From NCBI GenBank assembly GCA_024281135.1, contig JAMXLG010000332.1, forward strand, positions 1 through 7,429: a stretch of 7,429 bases of DNA, given 5' to 3'. The DNA comes from Vulcanimicrobiia bacterium (lineage in GTDB: Bacteria > Eremiobacterota > Eremiobacteria > Baltobacterales > Baltobacteraceae). The notes beneath the pieces are model-generated. The model was not told the DNA's origin and made no database searches. It saw only the letters and a list, made by a program, of their open reading frames with translations. Both the position numbers and the translations under genes were made by a program. This document shows positions 6,824 to 7,429 of the stretch, piece by piece. Each line of letters starts with the position of its first letter. Within the stretch, counting starts at the first letter, position 1.

Positions 6824-7367
6824 CCATTCGCACGACTTCGATAGAGCGGCCATTTCTGAGATGCACTTCTATTCTTTCACGCTGCGCATAGCCGCGAGCC
6901 TCGTAGAACTTCACACCGGTGAGCGTCGCAGCCATCTCGAGCCGCTGAAATCCCGCAGCGATCGCAGCTCGTTCGCATGCCTCAAGAATCAGCGTCCCGA
7001 CGCCGCGCCGAGCCCATGATGGGTGCACGAAGAATGCACGAATCTTCGCCGGCTCGCGTGCTGGATCGAGAAACAACTCCTCGCGTCCGTGCCACTGATC
7101 GCCGCCGAAAAGCGTCCTCCGGCGGCTCCAGCCACCGCAACCGGCGATGTTCGCGTGCCGCGTCCCTTCGGCCGGGACTTCCGCCGCGAAATAGGTGCCG
7201 TCATCAATTAACGATGTGTCGACACCATACACGTCAGCGATGGAGGCTTCAATATCGTCAGCGGTATAATCTCCCGCCTGCAGCGCGCGAACGGATGACT
7301 CGATAAGTCGCTGCAGCTCTGCGACATCTTCTTGTTTCGCTAGACGAATACGAGCCTGAACCGGCAC
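6810..7367 (-). CDS. GNAT family N-acetyltransferase
   Basis: Transfers the acetyl group of acetyl-CoA to an amine on an unidentified substrate. Counting from the GTG at 7367 (185 residues), the opening ARIRLAKQEDVAELQRLI is the usual first strand and helix of the fold. Motif A, IRAFFVHPSWARRGVGTLIL, lies at about 109-128, with the pyrophosphate-binding Arg-Arg-Gly-Val-Gly at 120-124; Ala stands at the first position of the R/QxxGxG/A pattern, a common variant. Motif B includes GVKFYEARGYAQRERIEV (151-168). Length and domain content are normal for a single-domain GNAT. The start is uncertain: GTG 7367 has AGGAG 12 nt upstream, while an in-frame TTG at 7397 has GGAGG only 1 nt away, too close to work well; an in-frame TAG lies just beyond. 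The GTG is preferred because homologous folds begin at IRLA. The gene converges on the YciI gene, and nothing nearby suggests a substrate. Confidence 0.88.
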   Translation of the reverse strand: MPVQARIRLAKQEDVAELQRLIESSVRALQAGDYTADDIEASIADVYGVDTSLIDDGTYFAAEVPAEGTRHANIAGCGGWSRRRTLFGGDQWHGREELFLDPAREPAKIRAFFVHPSWARRGVGTLILEACERAAIAAGFQRLEMAATLTGVKFYEARGYAQRERIEVHLRNGRSIEVVRMEKPI

Positions 7368-7429
7368 GGTATGGCAATGCTCCTGGTTGTTCGTCAAACC
7401 TCCACAGGTCTACCGAACCACCAATGATG

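Overview
The window reads as ordinary chromosomal DNA from a GC-rich, free-living bacterium. There are five protein genes, with no mobile element, CRISPR array, tRNA or rRNA that I can see. The LptF/LptG-type permease implies a diderm, LPS-bearing cell. The coupled yqeG-aroE pair is more typical of Firmicutes and cyanobacterial neighbourhoods. The ribonucleotide reductase is the long B12-dependent NrdJ form known from alphaproteobacteria and other phyla. A deep-branching diderm lineage of the Terrabacteria side (for example Eremiobacterota/WPS-2) would fit this mix, but that placement is inference and no marker here proves it.

Layout: (1) 1-1071, plus strand, the 3' part of an LptF/LptG family permease whose beginning lies left of the window. 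(2) 2319-1091, minus strand, yqeG (HAD phosphatase) and aroE (shikimate dehydrogenase), overlapping by 4 nt (ATGA) and so almost certainly one operon; it converges on the permease gene with only 19 nt between stops. (3) 2320-2588, a divergent control region holding a possible extended -10 promoter, a near-identical 10-bp direct repeat, repeated CCACAA words and a leader with mutually exclusive small hairpins. (4) 2589-6197, plus strand, nrdJ, a complete 1202-residue adenosylcobalamin-dependent ribonucleotide reductase with catalytic cysteines, a TSCPD-type domain and a six-cysteine tail, followed by a textbook intrinsic terminator (6250-6283). (5) 6357-6740, plus strand, a YciI/DGPF-domain protein with a good Shine-Dalgarno. 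(6) 6810-7367, minus strand, a GNAT acetyltransferase converging on the YciI gene, with a strong GC hairpin between them.

The genes do not form one pathway. AroE supplies aromatic precursors, NrdJ supplies deoxynucleotides without needing oxygen, and the permease belongs to LPS export. The YciI and GNAT genes are single accessory genes of unknown substrate. I found no convincing undescribed system. The parts most worth a second look are the nrdJ upstream region and the yqeG-aroE linkage.
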